Part shown: positions 17,161 through 25,829 of the stretch, piece by piece
Numbering within the stretch: the stretch's first letter is position 1
How the letters are laid out: each line of letters opens with the position of its first letter
DNA from: an uncultured Oscillospiraceae bacterium
GTDB lineage: Bacteria; Bacillota; Clostridia; Oscillospirales; Acutalibacteraceae
Length of the DNA stretch: 45,569 nt
Assembly: GCA_900547445.1 (NCBI GenBank)
Contig: URGJ01000011.1
Coordinates: forward strand, 1 to 45,569
Reading direction: 5' to 3'
Notes under the pieces: model-generated
Told to the model about the DNA's origin: nothing
What the model saw: the letters and a program-made list of their open reading frames with translations, nothing else
The model's database searches: none
Translations under genes and position numbers: made by a program

Positions 17161-19401
17161 ATGGAGGAAGCTTTAACGGAAACGGTTAAAGAAATTAAAG
17201 GAACGGTTGAAAGAATAACATACCGCAACGAAAGTAACGGCTATACTGTGGCTGAGGTGCGCGCAGAGGGTAAAAGCATAACGGTTGTAGGGCTTCTTCC
17301 TTTTCTTAACGAGGGGGACGAGGCGGTTTTTTACGGGGAGTATACCGTGCACCCCTCCTACGGCGAGCAGTTTAAGGCAGAACGGTTTGAGCGGAAAGCC
17401 CCGCAAAACGCGGCGGCGATACTGCGGTATTTATCTTCGGGAGCGATTAGGGGCATAGGTCCGGCGACAGCGCAGAAAATTGTAGAAAAATTCGGTGCGG
17501 AGTCTCTCGACGTCATACAAAACAGACCGCAGGATTTGGCAACAGTCAGGGGGATTACCCTTTCTAAAGCAAAGCAGGTATCCGAGGAATACCAGAAGCA
17601 GTACGGCGTAAGGGATATTATGATGATGCTGTCAAAATACGGAGCAACTCCCGATAAATGCCTTGCAATTTACCGCCGCTTCGGCGAAAAATCCACCGAT
17701 ATTATTAAAAGCAATCCTTATGCCCTCTGCGAGGAGGGAATTGATTTCCGCTTTGAAACAGCGGAGGATATAGCTGATGATTTATCCTTTGACAAAAACA
17801 GTGAATTAAGAGTTTCGGCGGGGGTTGAATATGTTCTTAGGAAAAATCTTGCGAACGGTCACACCTGCCTGCCGCGGGGTAAGCTTTGCGAGGTGGCTGT
17901 AAAGCTGCTTGAATGTAACAGAGAAACCTTTGAAAACTGCTGCGACCGACTTACTGAGTGTTTCAGAATTAAGTCCAAAACCGTTTGCGGTACTGAGTAC
18001 CTTTCAATTCCCGAATATTATTCGGCGGAGGAGCATATTGCCGCCCGCCTTGTTTCGGTTAAAAGATATATTGACAGAGCGGTTACGGTTGACGCCCTTG
18101 AAATTGAAAATGTTGAATGCAGGCTCGGAATAGAGTTTGAGGATTTGCAGAAGCAGGCGATTTTCGAGGCGTTTTCGAGCGGAATACTTGTATTAACGGG
18201 CGGCCCGGGTACGGGAAAAACCACAACTCTTAATGCGATAATAAGCCTTTTTGAAAACCGCAACCTTGAGCTGGAGCTTGCCGCTCCGACAGGCAGGGCG
18301 GCAAAGCGTATGACCGAGCTTACGGGCAGAGAAGCAAAAACAATACACCGCCTTTTAGAGGTTGAGTGGAGCGAGGGCGACGTTAGGCAGTTCTCACGCA
18401 ATGAGAAAAATCCGCTTAACTGCGATGTTATTATAGTGGACGAGGCTTCTATGATAGACGCCCTTTTATTTGACAGCCTTTTAAAAGCGTTAAGGCTTTC
18501 CTGCCGAATTATTTTAGTGGGAGATTCTGATCAGCTGCCCGCGGTCGGTGCCGGAAATGTGCTTAACGATATACTTTCTTCCGATATTTTTCCTTCGATC
18601 CGCCTTAAAAAGGTCTTTAGGCAGGCGGGGAAAAGCCGTATTGTGACCAACGCCCACGCGATTATAAACGGCGAAAGCGCTGATTTTTCATCAAAGGAAT
18701 CGGACTGCTTTTTTTTAAAAAGACAGGACAGTTATTCGGTAAGCCGAACGGTGCTTGAGCTTGTCTCCGAGCGGCTTCCCGCGGCATACGGTTTCGACCC
18801 GATACGCGATATTCAGGTGCTTTGTCCCTCAAGAATGACCGAAACGGGCACTGTAAATCTTAACAATATCCTGCAAAGCACTTTGAATCCTGATACCTCC
18901 GGCAAGTCTCAGCTTGCGTTCAAGGGCATATACATGCGCGAGGGCGATAAGGTAATGCAGATTAAGAATAATTATGATTTGCAGTACAGGCGGGATAACG
19001 GCGAATACGGCACGGGGGTCTTTAACGGCGACGTGGGCTTTATTACCGACATCGACAAGCGCGGCGGGGTTATAAAGGTGCGTTTTGACGACAGGGTCGT
19101 TACATATTTTTCGGAGGATTTAGGTCAGTTAGAACTCGCCTATGCGGTTACGGTACACAAAAGTCAGGGAAGCGAGTATACTTGTGTTGTTTTACCGATT
19201 TTTGACGTTCCCCAAAAGCTTAAATACAGAAATCTTCTCTATACCGCCGTGACGAGGGCTAAAAAGCTGTTAGTTGCGGTCGGCAACGAGACCGTGTGGA
19301 ACGATATGGTTTCAAATGACCGCAAAACACTCAGATACACTATGCTTAAGCAGTTTTTAAAGGAAGACAGCTCCTATGATAGATTTAATCAGCCTAATTA
19401 A
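17161..19401 (+). CDS. recD2: RecD2-type ATP-dependent DNA helicase
   Basis: 746 residues. The N-terminal OB-like region and helix-hairpin-helix repeats (about 60-200: GAIRGIGPATAQKIVEKFG) mark the RecD2/RecD-like class that works without RecBC. The Walker A is GGPGTGKTTTL at about 347-357, the Walker B VDEASMID; the C-terminus has the SF1 motif VTVHKSQGSEY and LYTAVTRAKKLL. It unwinds DNA 5' to 3' in repair. The ATG at 17161 follows AGGAAGGA by 10 bases; the longer in-frame reading overlaps the preceding gene. Its 3' end overlaps comF by 26 bases. Confidence 0.94.
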   Translation: MEEALTETVKEIKGTVERITYRNESNGYTVAEVRAEGKSITVVGLLPFLNEGDEAVFYGEYTVHPSYGEQFKAERFERKAPQNAAAILRYLSSGAIRGIGPATAQKIVEKFGAESLDVIQNRPQDLATVRGITLSKAKQVSEEYQKQYGVRDIMMMLSKYGATPDKCLAIYRRFGEKSTDIIKSNPYALCEEGIDFRFETAEDIADDLSFDKNSELRVSAGVEYVLRKNLANGHTCLPRGKLCEVAVKLLECNRETFENCCDRLTECFRIKSKTVCGTEYLSIPEYYSAEEHIAARLVSVKRYIDRAVTVDALEIENVECRLGIEFEDLQKQAIFEAFSSGILVLTGGPGTGKTTTLNAIISLFENRNLELELAAPTGRAAKRMTELTGREAKTIHRLLEVEWSEGDVRQFSRNEKNPLNCDVIIVDEASMIDALLFDSLLKALRLSCRIILVGDSDQLPAVGAGNVLNDILSSDIFPSIRLKKVFRQAGKSRIVTNAHAIINGESADFSSKESDCFFLKRQDSYSVSRTVLELVSERLPAAYGFDPIRDIQVLCPSRMTETGTVNLNNILQSTLNPDTSGKSQLAFKGIYMREGDKVMQIKNNYDLQYRRDNGEYGTGVFNGDVGFITDIDKRGGVIKVRFDDRVVTYFSEDLGQLELAYAVTVHKSQGSEYTCVVLPIFDVPQKLKYRNLLYTAVTRAKKLLVAVGNETVWNDMVSNDRKTLRYTMLKQFLKEDSSYDRFNQPN

Positions 19402-20101
19402 TCAGGCTTTTTTTCCAAAAACCTGCGCTGCTTGCGGCGAAATTACCTCGGACGGCGAGCCGCTTTGCGATTACTGCCGCGAAATGCTTGTACGGTTTGA
19501 CCCGATTAAACGCTGTGTTAGGTGCGGAATGGAAAAGCCCGAATGCGATTGCAGATACAGGGTGTTTCATTTTGACGGTTTAATTGCTCCGTTTGAAAAT
19601 AAGGATACCGCAAAGCGCGGTTTTTACGCCTTTAAATTTCGCAGAAAAATGAGTAACGCAGACTATTTTGCCGAGCAGATGGCTCTGTGCGTCAAAAACG
19701 AATACCGTGATATACAATTTGATGCCGTAACCTTTGTGCCGATGCACAGACTGCGCTTTTTGAAGCGAGGCTTTAATCAAAGCCGTGTGTTGGCCGAGAA
19801 AATCGCCGACATTCTCGGTCTTCCTCTTGCCGATACGCTTGTTTGCCTTAAATCGGGGAAGAGACAGCATGATTTATTCGGTAAGGAGCGTTTTGAAAAT
19901 GTTAAAGGCCGTTATGCCGCAAAGGGAATAGTAAGGGGCAAAACGCTTTTGCTCGTCGACGATATAAAGACAACAGGCGCAACACTTGACGAGTGCGCAA
20001 AGCAACTGTTTGCGGCAGGTGCGGACGGCGTTTACTGCGTTACCGCGCTTATAACCAGACACAGGAAAAAGCGGGAAGAAAATAGTACTGGTAAAAAGTA
20101 A
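19376..20101 (+). CDS. comF: ComF family protein (phosphoribosyltransferase-like)
   Basis: 241 residues with two N-terminal zinc-binding cysteine clusters (CAACGE, CDYC, CVRCGMEKPECDC) and a C-terminal phosphoribosyltransferase fold with the PRPP loop LLLVDDIKTTGATLDEC. ComF-type proteins act with helicases in DNA uptake and replication restart. Here the partner overlapping upstream is RecD2 rather than ComFA. The ATG overlaps the recD2 end, so translation is probably coupled. Confidence 0.88.
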   Translation: MIDLISLINQAFFPKTCAACGEITSDGEPLCDYCREMLVRFDPIKRCVRCGMEKPECDCRYRVFHFDGLIAPFENKDTAKRGFYAFKFRRKMSNADYFAEQMALCVKNEYRDIQFDAVTFVPMHRLRFLKRGFNQSRVLAEKIADILGLPLADTLVCLKSGKRQHDLFGKERFENVKGRYAAKGIVRGKTLLLVDDIKTTGATLDECAKQLFAAGADGVYCVTALITRHRKKREENSTGKK

Positions 20102-20108
20102 AAAACAA

Positions 20109-20117
20109 TGATATAAT
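20109..20117 (+). promoter_or_regulatory. Extended -10 element before the mreB-like gene
   Basis: TGATATAAT (TGN plus a perfect TATAAT) lies 31 bases before the ATG. No good -35 is visible; extended -10 promoters can work without one. Confidence 0.5.
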
Positions 20118-20147
20118 GAATATATTAAAGCAATTGAAGGGACAGCT

Positions 20148-21170
20148 ATGGCTACCGATATAGGAATAGATTTAGGATCATCGAAAACAGTTATTTTTTC
20201 AAGCTCTAAGGTTGTGCTTGAACTGCCGAATGTTGTGACGGTAGACAGCGAAACCTGGGAGCCTGTATATTTTGGCGAAAAGGCAAAGCAAACGATAGGA
20301 AGAACGCCCGACAGTCTTGTCAGCGTTTCGCCAATTGAACGCGGCGTTATTTCGGACTACGATATTGCCGAAATAATGCTTAAAAACTATATGCAGCAGG
20401 CGTTCGGAAGCCGTATTATGCGCCCCCGCATTATGGCTACTTTGCCCGCAGGACTTACCGAATTACAGCACCACTCGCTTTCAAATGTTGTGGAATCGGC
20501 AGGCGGACGCAATGTATCGGTAATTGAAGGACCCCTTGCGGTGGCGTTCGGCTTGGGACTTGATTTTTCAAAGCCGCGCGGCACCCTTATTGTCGATATA
20601 GGCGCGGGCACTACCGATATTGCCGTTATTTCCCTTGGAGGAATCGCGGTTTGCGAATCCTTTAAAACCGCCTCCTCGGACATTGATATGCAGATTATAA
20701 GATATATCCGCAAGGAATATAATGTTGAAATAGGCCCTCTTACCGCTGAAATGATTAAAATTAAGATCGGCTCGGCTATAAAGCGAGATATAGAGGTTGC
20801 GATAGTCGCAAAGGGAAGAAATGTTTTTTCGGGTCTGCCCGAAAGCTTTGAAATTTCCTCGGGTGAGGTCTACGAGGCGATTTTTGAAACCGTTGATACG
20901 ATTTGCAACGCTATCCGCCAGGTGCTTAACCGTACCGACCCGGACTTGGTGGCGGATATTACGGAGGACGGAATGTACTTAACCGGCGGAGGTTCGCAGT
21001 TAAACGGTTTGGCTGAAAAGCTTCACGAATATCTCGGCATCAAGGTGCATCAGCTCGACGACCCCGCACACAGCGTTGTAAAGGGAGCGGCGGTTGCGCT
21101 AAAAAAGCCTGAACTTCTTAAAAATGTCGATTATCAGCTCCGTTCCATAAAGGAATTGGTTGTAGAGTGA
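20148..21170 (+). CDS. mbl: MreB/Mbl-type rod-shape actin homologue
   Basis: 340 residues, full length for MreB/Mbl. The ATP-binding phosphate loops are IGIDLGSSKT (5-14) and VDIGAGTTDIAV (about 147-158); the adenosine motif is YLTGGGSQLNGL near 285. It forms membrane-bound filaments that guide wall synthesis. No mreC or mreD follows, which favours an Mbl/MreBH-type paralogue over the main mreB, but this is not certain. AAGGGA precedes the ATG. It is followed by the promoter of the aromatic operon. Confidence 0.82.
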   Translation: MATDIGIDLGSSKTVIFSSSKVVLELPNVVTVDSETWEPVYFGEKAKQTIGRTPDSLVSVSPIERGVISDYDIAEIMLKNYMQQAFGSRIMRPRIMATLPAGLTELQHHSLSNVVESAGGRNVSVIEGPLAVAFGLGLDFSKPRGTLIVDIGAGTTDIAVISLGGIAVCESFKTASSDIDMQIIRYIRKEYNVEIGPLTAEMIKIKIGSAIKRDIEVAIVAKGRNVFSGLPESFEISSGEVYEAIFETVDTICNAIRQVLNRTDPDLVADITEDGMYLTGGGSQLNGLAEKLHEYLGIKVHQLDDPAHSVVKGAAVALKKPELLKNVDYQLRSIKELVVE

Positions 21171-21219
21171 ATTTAACAGTTTAAAGCTTTAAACCGTTAA
21201 AGAAATTTTGCTTTATCTC

Positions 21220-21248
21220 TTGACAAAAGGGAAAAAATAGGTTAGAAT
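21220..21248 (+). promoter_or_regulatory. Strong promoter of the aromatic amino acid operon
   Basis: TTGACA (21220-21225, perfect), 17 bases, TAGAAT (21243-21248, 5/6). The start is expected near 21255, giving a leader of about 180 bases before the first enzyme gene. Confidence 0.88.
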
Positions 21249-21279
21249 GTTTTTAGCATTAGAAGAAAGGGTGAACGGT

Positions 21280-21348
21280 ATGTTCGGTTACATAGCTTAT
21301 CGATTTTATTACTATAAGACGGACTGCCTGTGCGCCCATAAAGCTTAG
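21280..21348 (+). CDS. Tyr/Phe-rich leader peptide of the aromatic operon
   Basis: A 22-codon reading frame begins ATG at 21280 behind AAAGGGTGA, the same kind of ribosome binding site as the enzyme gene downstream (GGGTGA). It codes five Tyr (residues 4, 7, 10, 11, 12) and two Phe (2, 9), with three Tyr codons in a row (TAT TAC TAT, 21307-21315), and stops at TAG 21346-21348. A terminator hairpin follows 20 bases later. Tyr and Phe are the end products of the operon. This is the classic arrangement of ribosome-mediated attenuation: stalling at the Tyr codons would change folding of the leader RNA. It is too short for ordinary gene finders. Confidence 0.8.
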   Translation: MFGYIAYRFYYYKTDCLCAHKA

Positions 21349-21370
21349 TCTTTATAATTTGTACGGACAG
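21313..21370 (+). promoter_or_regulatory. Alternative stems of the leader RNA (candidate pause and antiterminator)
   Basis: TATAAGAC (21313-21320, overlapping the last Tyr codon) can pair with GTCTTTATA (21348-21356) with one bulge. CTGCCTGTGC (21324-21333) can pair at 9 of 10 positions with GTACGGACAG (21361-21370), whose last two bases are also in the terminator stem. The two pairings exclude each other. The overlap with the terminator is short, so how the second stem would block termination is unproven; an RNA folding calculation is needed. Confidence 0.45.
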
Positions 21371-21421
21371 CCCGCAATCGCTCATGCTTTTATTGCAGTG
21401 AGAGTTGCGGGCTTATATTTT
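21369..21421 (+). terminator. Attenuator terminator of the aromatic operon
   Basis: AGCCCGCAA (21369-21377) pairs with TTGCGGGCT (21405-21413), with an inner stem CTCATGC / GCA-TGAG (21381-21387 with 21395-21402), followed by TTATATTTT. It lies between the leader peptide and the first enzyme gene, so it must be read through for expression. Confidence 0.78.
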
Positions 21422-21437
21422 GAAAACGGGTGAAATG

Positions 21438-22619
21438 ATGATAAACGAAAAAATGGCGGGGCTTGGAAAAAAACGCTCGGTTATCCGCGAAATTTTTGAA
21501 TATGCGAAAATTAGAAGAACACAGATAGGGGCGGAAAATGTCTTTGATTTTTCTATCGGAAATCCGAGCGTGCCAACCCCTAAAAAGGTTACCGATACTA
21601 TGGAGCGCTTAATAAAGGAAAAAGACCCGGTCGCACTTCACGGTTATACCTCGGCACAGGGGGATTTTTGTGTCAGAAGCGCTATTGCCGAGCATATTGA
21701 GAACACATTTGATTTTAAGGCAGACCCAAACCTTATTTATATGACCTGCGGCGCGGCGGCTTCGCTGACTATAAGCCTTAACGCTCTTATAAACGCGGGG
21801 GACGAGGTTATAGTTTTGGCTCCTTTTTTCCCCGAATACCGCGTTTTCGCGGAGAAAGCGGGTGCAAAGCTGGTTGAGGTACTATGCAGAGAAAGCGATT
21901 TTCAGATTGATTTTGCCGCGCTCGAAAAAGCCGTCACGGCTAAAACCAAAGCGATAATCGTAAATTCGCCTAACAACCCGACAGGCGCGGTTTTTTCGGA
22001 GGAAACAATAAGTAAGCTTACCGCTCTTCTTAATAAAAAGCAAGCGGAATACGGCACGGATGTATACATAATATCAGACGAGCCGTACAGGGAGCTTGTC
22101 TATGATGTAAGCGTGCCTTATATTCCGAAATATTATAATAACACCCTTGTGTGCTATTCATACAGTAAGTCGCTGTCTTTGCCGGGAGAGCGAATAGGAT
22201 ATATATTTGTTTCACCAAATGCTAATAACAGCGGCGAAGTATACGCGGCGGTGTGCGGCGCGGGCAGGTCTCTCGGCTTTGTCTGCGCCCCGAGCCTTTT
22301 GCAGTATACGGTAGGCGAGTGTGTAAGCTTACTGCCTGACCTTACGGTCTACCGCAAAAACCGCGATTTGCTTTTAAACTCCCTTAGAAAGTTCGGTTAT
22401 ACTGTAGTCCCGCCCGACGGCGCCTTTTACCTCTTTGTTAAATCGCCCGAGGAGGACGCGAACTCCTTTTGCGAAAGGGCGAAAAAATACGAGCTTTTGT
22501 TAGTTCCAAGCGACGATTTCGGCTGTAAAGGGTATGTTAGAATCTGCTACTGCGTTTCGACGGAACAGATTGAACGCGCTTTACCAAGCTTCAAGGCACT
22601 TATAGAAGAATACAAATAA
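21438..22619 (+). CDS. PLP-dependent aminotransferase class I/II (probable aromatic/aspartate aminotransferase)
   Basis: 393 residues of fold type I. The substrate and PLP stretch NSPNNPTGAVFSEE is near 170 and the PLP lysine lies in SYSKSLSLPGERIGY. Being first gene of an operon that makes phenylpyruvate and hydroxyphenylpyruvate, it most likely carries out their final transamination to Phe and Tyr; aspartate or prephenate as substrate is possible. The start is ATG 21438 (or 21435) behind GGGTGA; the TTG at 21405 in frame lies inside the terminator hairpin and is rejected. Confidence 0.9.
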   Translation: MINEKMAGLGKKRSVIREIFEYAKIRRTQIGAENVFDFSIGNPSVPTPKKVTDTMERLIKEKDPVALHGYTSAQGDFCVRSAIAEHIENTFDFKADPNLIYMTCGAAASLTISLNALINAGDEVIVLAPFFPEYRVFAEKAGAKLVEVLCRESDFQIDFAALEKAVTAKTKAIIVNSPNNPTGAVFSEETISKLTALLNKKQAEYGTDVYIISDEPYRELVYDVSVPYIPKYYNNTLVCYSYSKSLSLPGERIGYIFVSPNANNSGEVYAAVCGAGRSLGFVCAPSLLQYTVGECVSLLPDLTVYRKNRDLLLNSLRKFGYTVVPPDGAFYLFVKSPEEDANSFCERAKKYELLLVPSDDFGCKGYVRICYCVSTEQIERALPSFKALIEEYK

Positions 22620-22630
22620 CGGAGACGGTT

Positions 22631-23734
22631 ATGACTGATTTAGAAAAAGCAAGACAGCAGATTAACGAGATTGACAGGGAAATGGCAAGGCTTTTTGAAA
22701 AGCGTATGGCGGCGGTTAAATCGGTCGCCGAGTACAAAAAGGCGAACGGAGTGCGGGTTACAGATTCCGCCCGAGAGGCGGAGGTTATAAAACGCAATTC
22801 CGCCCTTGTGGAAAACGAAACGCTCAAGCCTTATTATGTAAGCTTTCTGCAAAATAATATGGACATTTCAAAAGCCTATCAGCACAGACTGCTTGAGGGT
22901 ATGCGCGTTGCCTACAGCGGGGTTGAAGGGGCGTTTGCCAACATTGCCGCAAGCCGTATTTTCCCCGACGCAAAGGCAGTTCCGTACCCTGATTTTAAGG
23001 CGGCATACGATTCGGTGGTAAACGGCGAGTGCGACTGCGCGGTTCTCCCTATTGAAAACAGCCACAACGGCGACGTTGTTGGGGTTATGGACTTGACCTT
23101 TTTCGGCACGCTTTATATAAACGGAATTTACGATATTGAGGTTGTGCAAAATCTCCTTGCCGTCAAGGGAACGACAATGGACGAGGTAAAAAAAGTTATA
23201 AGCCACCCGCAGGCGCTCGGTCAATGCGCTAAGTACATAAGAGAACACGGCTTTGAGCCTGTTGAGGCGGTAAATACCGCTGTCGCCGCAAAGCAGGTCG
23301 CCGAAGCGGGCAGGCACGATACCGCCGCGATAGGCTCAAGCGAGGCGGCGAGGATTTTCGGGCTTAAAAAGTTAGAGGCGCATATCAATGAGAGCGGCAG
23401 TAACACAACCCGATTCGCGGTATTCTCAAAAACGCCGAAAACCGCCTCCGACGCCGACAATCAGTTTATAATGCTCTTTACCGTATCTAACGAGGCGGGC
23501 GCATTGGGCGAAGCGATAAATACGATAGGAAAATACGGCTTTAACCTGCGTGCTTTAAAATCCCGCCCTACAAAGGAGCTTATCTGGAGCTATTATTTCT
23601 ACGCCGAGGGCGAGGGAAATATTAACAGCGAAAAAGGCAAAGAAATGCTTGATGAGCTTAAAGAAAAGTGCAGCAGTATAAGAATTGCGGGAAACTTTGA
23701 AAGAGAAGTAATCTTAAAGGGTGAGGATGAATGA
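22631..23734 (+). CDS. pheA: Chorismate mutase / prephenate dehydratase (P-protein)
   Basis: 367 residues: an AroQ-type chorismate mutase (about 1-85, with INEIDREMARLFEKRMAAV), the prephenate dehydratase domain (about 90-265: YSGVEGAFANIAA ... ESGSNTTRFAVF), and a C-terminal ACT domain (about 280-355). The ESGSNTTRF stretch carries the dehydratase Thr. It makes phenylpyruvate from chorismate and is expected to be Phe-inhibited through the ACT domain. It has GGAGA before the ATG and its end overlaps aroB by four bases. Confidence 0.96.
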   Translation: MTDLEKARQQINEIDREMARLFEKRMAAVKSVAEYKKANGVRVTDSAREAEVIKRNSALVENETLKPYYVSFLQNNMDISKAYQHRLLEGMRVAYSGVEGAFANIAASRIFPDAKAVPYPDFKAAYDSVVNGECDCAVLPIENSHNGDVVGVMDLTFFGTLYINGIYDIEVVQNLLAVKGTTMDEVKKVISHPQALGQCAKYIREHGFEPVEAVNTAVAAKQVAEAGRHDTAAIGSSEAARIFGLKKLEAHINESGSNTTRFAVFSKTPKTASDADNQFIMLFTVSNEAGALGEAINTIGKYGFNLRALKSRPTKELIWSYYFYAEGEGNINSEKGKEMLDELKEKCSSIRIAGNFEREVILKGEDE

Positions 23735-24741
23735 TAATACCTGTTAAAACCTCTGCGGGGGGCTATAACATCTACCTTGAACGCGGCTCGCTTAAAAAGG
23801 CGGGGGAATATCTTAATCTAAACCGCCGAGTGTTTATCGTGACCGACAGCGGCGTTCCCGAGGAATACGCAAAGACGGTCGCTGAACAGTCAAAGACGCC
23901 TGTTATTGTAACGGTAAAAGAGGGCGAGCCGTCTAAATGCTTTGATACATATAAATATTTGCTTTCGCAAATGGTAGAGCACGGCTTTACAAGGAGCGAC
24001 TGCGTTGTCGCGGTCGGCGGCGGAGTAGTAGGCGATATGGCGGGATTTGCCGCGGCAAGCTATATGCGCGGTATCGATTTTTACAATATCCCGACCACCG
24101 TTTTATCGCAGGTGGATTCGTCGATAGGCGGCAAGGTAGCGATTGATTTTGAGGGGTATAAAAATCTTGTCGGCGCTTTTTATCCGCCGAAAGCGGTTAT
24201 TATCGATTCCGATACCCTTATGACGCTTCCTGACAGGCAGATTTCAAACGGACTTGCAGAGTCGGTCAAAATGTCCCTTACCTCGGATAAAGAGCTGTTC
24301 AGAATTTTTGAACAAGAGAGCATAACAGAAAATATCGACCTTATAATCGAGCGTTCGCTTAAAATTAAGCGCGGAGTTGTCGAACAGGACGAAAAAGAGG
24401 GCGGTCTTCGCAAAATTCTTAATTTCGGTCACACCTTAGCCCACGCTATTGAAAGTGAAAACGGTATGGAAAACCTCTATCACGGCGAGTGCGTGGCGCT
24501 TGGTATGATTCCTATGTGTTCGGAAAGCGTACGGGAGTGGCTTATCCCCGTGCTTAAAAAGCTTAATCTGCCCACAAGCACAGAGTACGAGCCTGAAAAG
24601 CTAATATCTGCTATGCGGCATGATAAAAAGCTTATGGGCGATAGGATTACCGTGATTATCGTACCCGAAATAGGAAAGTTTGAGATGCGGGAAATGCCCT
24701 TTGATGATTTTGCAAAAGAAATTAAGGAGAGCTTTAAATGA
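23731..24741 (+). CDS. aroB: 3-Dehydroquinate synthase
   Basis: 336 residues. It converts DAHP to 3-dehydroquinate, using NAD+ and a divalent metal. The family stretches VAVGGGVVGDMAGFAA, PTTVLSQVDSSIGGK and LNFGHTLAHAIE are present; the last supplies metal-binding histidines. It is overlapped by ATGA at both ends, so it is translationally coupled to pheA and aroC. Confidence 0.97.
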   Translation: MIIPVKTSAGGYNIYLERGSLKKAGEYLNLNRRVFIVTDSGVPEEYAKTVAEQSKTPVIVTVKEGEPSKCFDTYKYLLSQMVEHGFTRSDCVVAVGGGVVGDMAGFAAASYMRGIDFYNIPTTVLSQVDSSIGGKVAIDFEGYKNLVGAFYPPKAVIIDSDTLMTLPDRQISNGLAESVKMSLTSDKELFRIFEQESITENIDLIIERSLKIKRGVVEQDEKEGGLRKILNFGHTLAHAIESENGMENLYHGECVALGMIPMCSESVREWLIPVLKKLNLPTSTEYEPEKLISAMRHDKKLMGDRITVIIVPEIGKFEMREMPFDDFAKEIKESFK

Positions 24742-25829
24742 AAAACACCATAGGAACCTCGGTTGCGCTGACCGTCTTCGGCGAAAGCCACGGAGCGGCT
24801 GTCGGCGCGGTGCTTGACGGCTTAGCCCCGGGCATTGCGGTCGATGAAGATTTTATCCGTTCACAGCTTACCTTGCGCCGACCCTTCGGAGATATTTCGA
24901 CACCAAGAGTAGAGCCTGATAATTTTATTATAGAAAGCGGTGTTTTCGAGGGTAAAACCACAGGTACTCCGATTTGCATTGTAATACCTAATGTCAACAC
25001 AAAATCAAAGGATTACAGCGAGATAAGGAGCAAGGCGCGCCCCGGTCACGCCGATTACACGGCTTATGAGAAGTACCACGGTTTTGAGGATTACCGCGGC
25101 GGCGGTCATTTCAGCGGGAGAATAACCGCTGGGATTGTTGCGTCGGGAGCTATCGCGATTTCCGCTTTAAGAGCTAAAGGTATTTATATAGGTACGCATA
25201 TTTCCCGACTGGCGGGGGTAAAGGATCGCGGGTTTGTGAATTTCAAAGAGGATATTGAGTCGGTTAATAATAAGGTTTTCGCGGTGCTTGACAGTAACGC
25301 CGAAACGGGTATGACCACGGCGGCAAATGCCGCCAGAACCGACGGTGACAGCGTAGGCGGAGTGCTTGAAACGGCGGTTATAGGTCTGCCTGCCGGGGTA
25401 GGCGAGCCGTGGTTTGACAGTATAGAAAGCAAGCTTTGCCGCGCTCTGTTCGGAATCCCCGCTGTAAAGGGCGTTGAGTTCGGCGGCGGCTTTGCACTTT
25501 CTGATATGCGCGGCAGTGAGGCTAACGACCCGATAAGAATTGAAAACGGGGAAATTAAGACCCTTTCAAACAATAACGGCGGCATAAACGGAGGTATTAC
25601 AAACGGTATGCCGGTTATCTTCCGCTGTGCGGTAAAGCCGACCTCTACAATCCACAGGGAACAGCAGACGGTGGATTTTATAAACCGCGAAAATGTGCAG
25701 TTTACGGCGGGCGGCAGACACGACCCTTGCATTGCGCATAGGGCGAGGGTGGTTATCGACAGCATAACCGCCGTGGTGCTGTGCGACATATTAAGCGAAC
25801 GCTTCGGAACGGACTGGTTAGCAAAATAA
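24738..25829 (+). CDS. aroC: Chorismate synthase
   Basis: 363 residues. It is the FMN-dependent last step of the shikimate pathway (EPSP to chorismate). It shows GESHGAAVGAVLDG near the N-terminus, RPGHADYTAYEKY, DYRGGGHFSGRITA and the C-terminal RHDPCIAHRARVV. No flavin reductase domain is fused. It starts in an ATGA overlap with aroB and ends in a TAATG overlap with the next gene. Confidence 0.97.
   Translation: MKNTIGTSVALTVFGESHGAAVGAVLDGLAPGIAVDEDFIRSQLTLRRPFGDISTPRVEPDNFIIESGVFEGKTTGTPICIVIPNVNTKSKDYSEIRSKARPGHADYTAYEKYHGFEDYRGGGHFSGRITAGIVASGAIAISALRAKGIYIGTHISRLAGVKDRGFVNFKEDIESVNNKVFAVLDSNAETGMTTAANAARTDGDSVGGVLETAVIGLPAGVGEPWFDSIESKLCRALFGIPAVKGVEFGGGFALSDMRGSEANDPIRIENGEIKTLSNNNGGINGGITNGMPVIFRCAVKPTSTIHREQQTVDFINRENVQFTAGGRHDPCIAHRARVVIDSITAVVLCDILSERFGTDWLAK

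Noticed and set aside
21255..21437. T-box riboswitch before the aromatic operon
   Set aside because: The conserved T-box sequence (around UGGNACCGCG) and a specifier loop are not present; the leader is short and carries a translated small frame.
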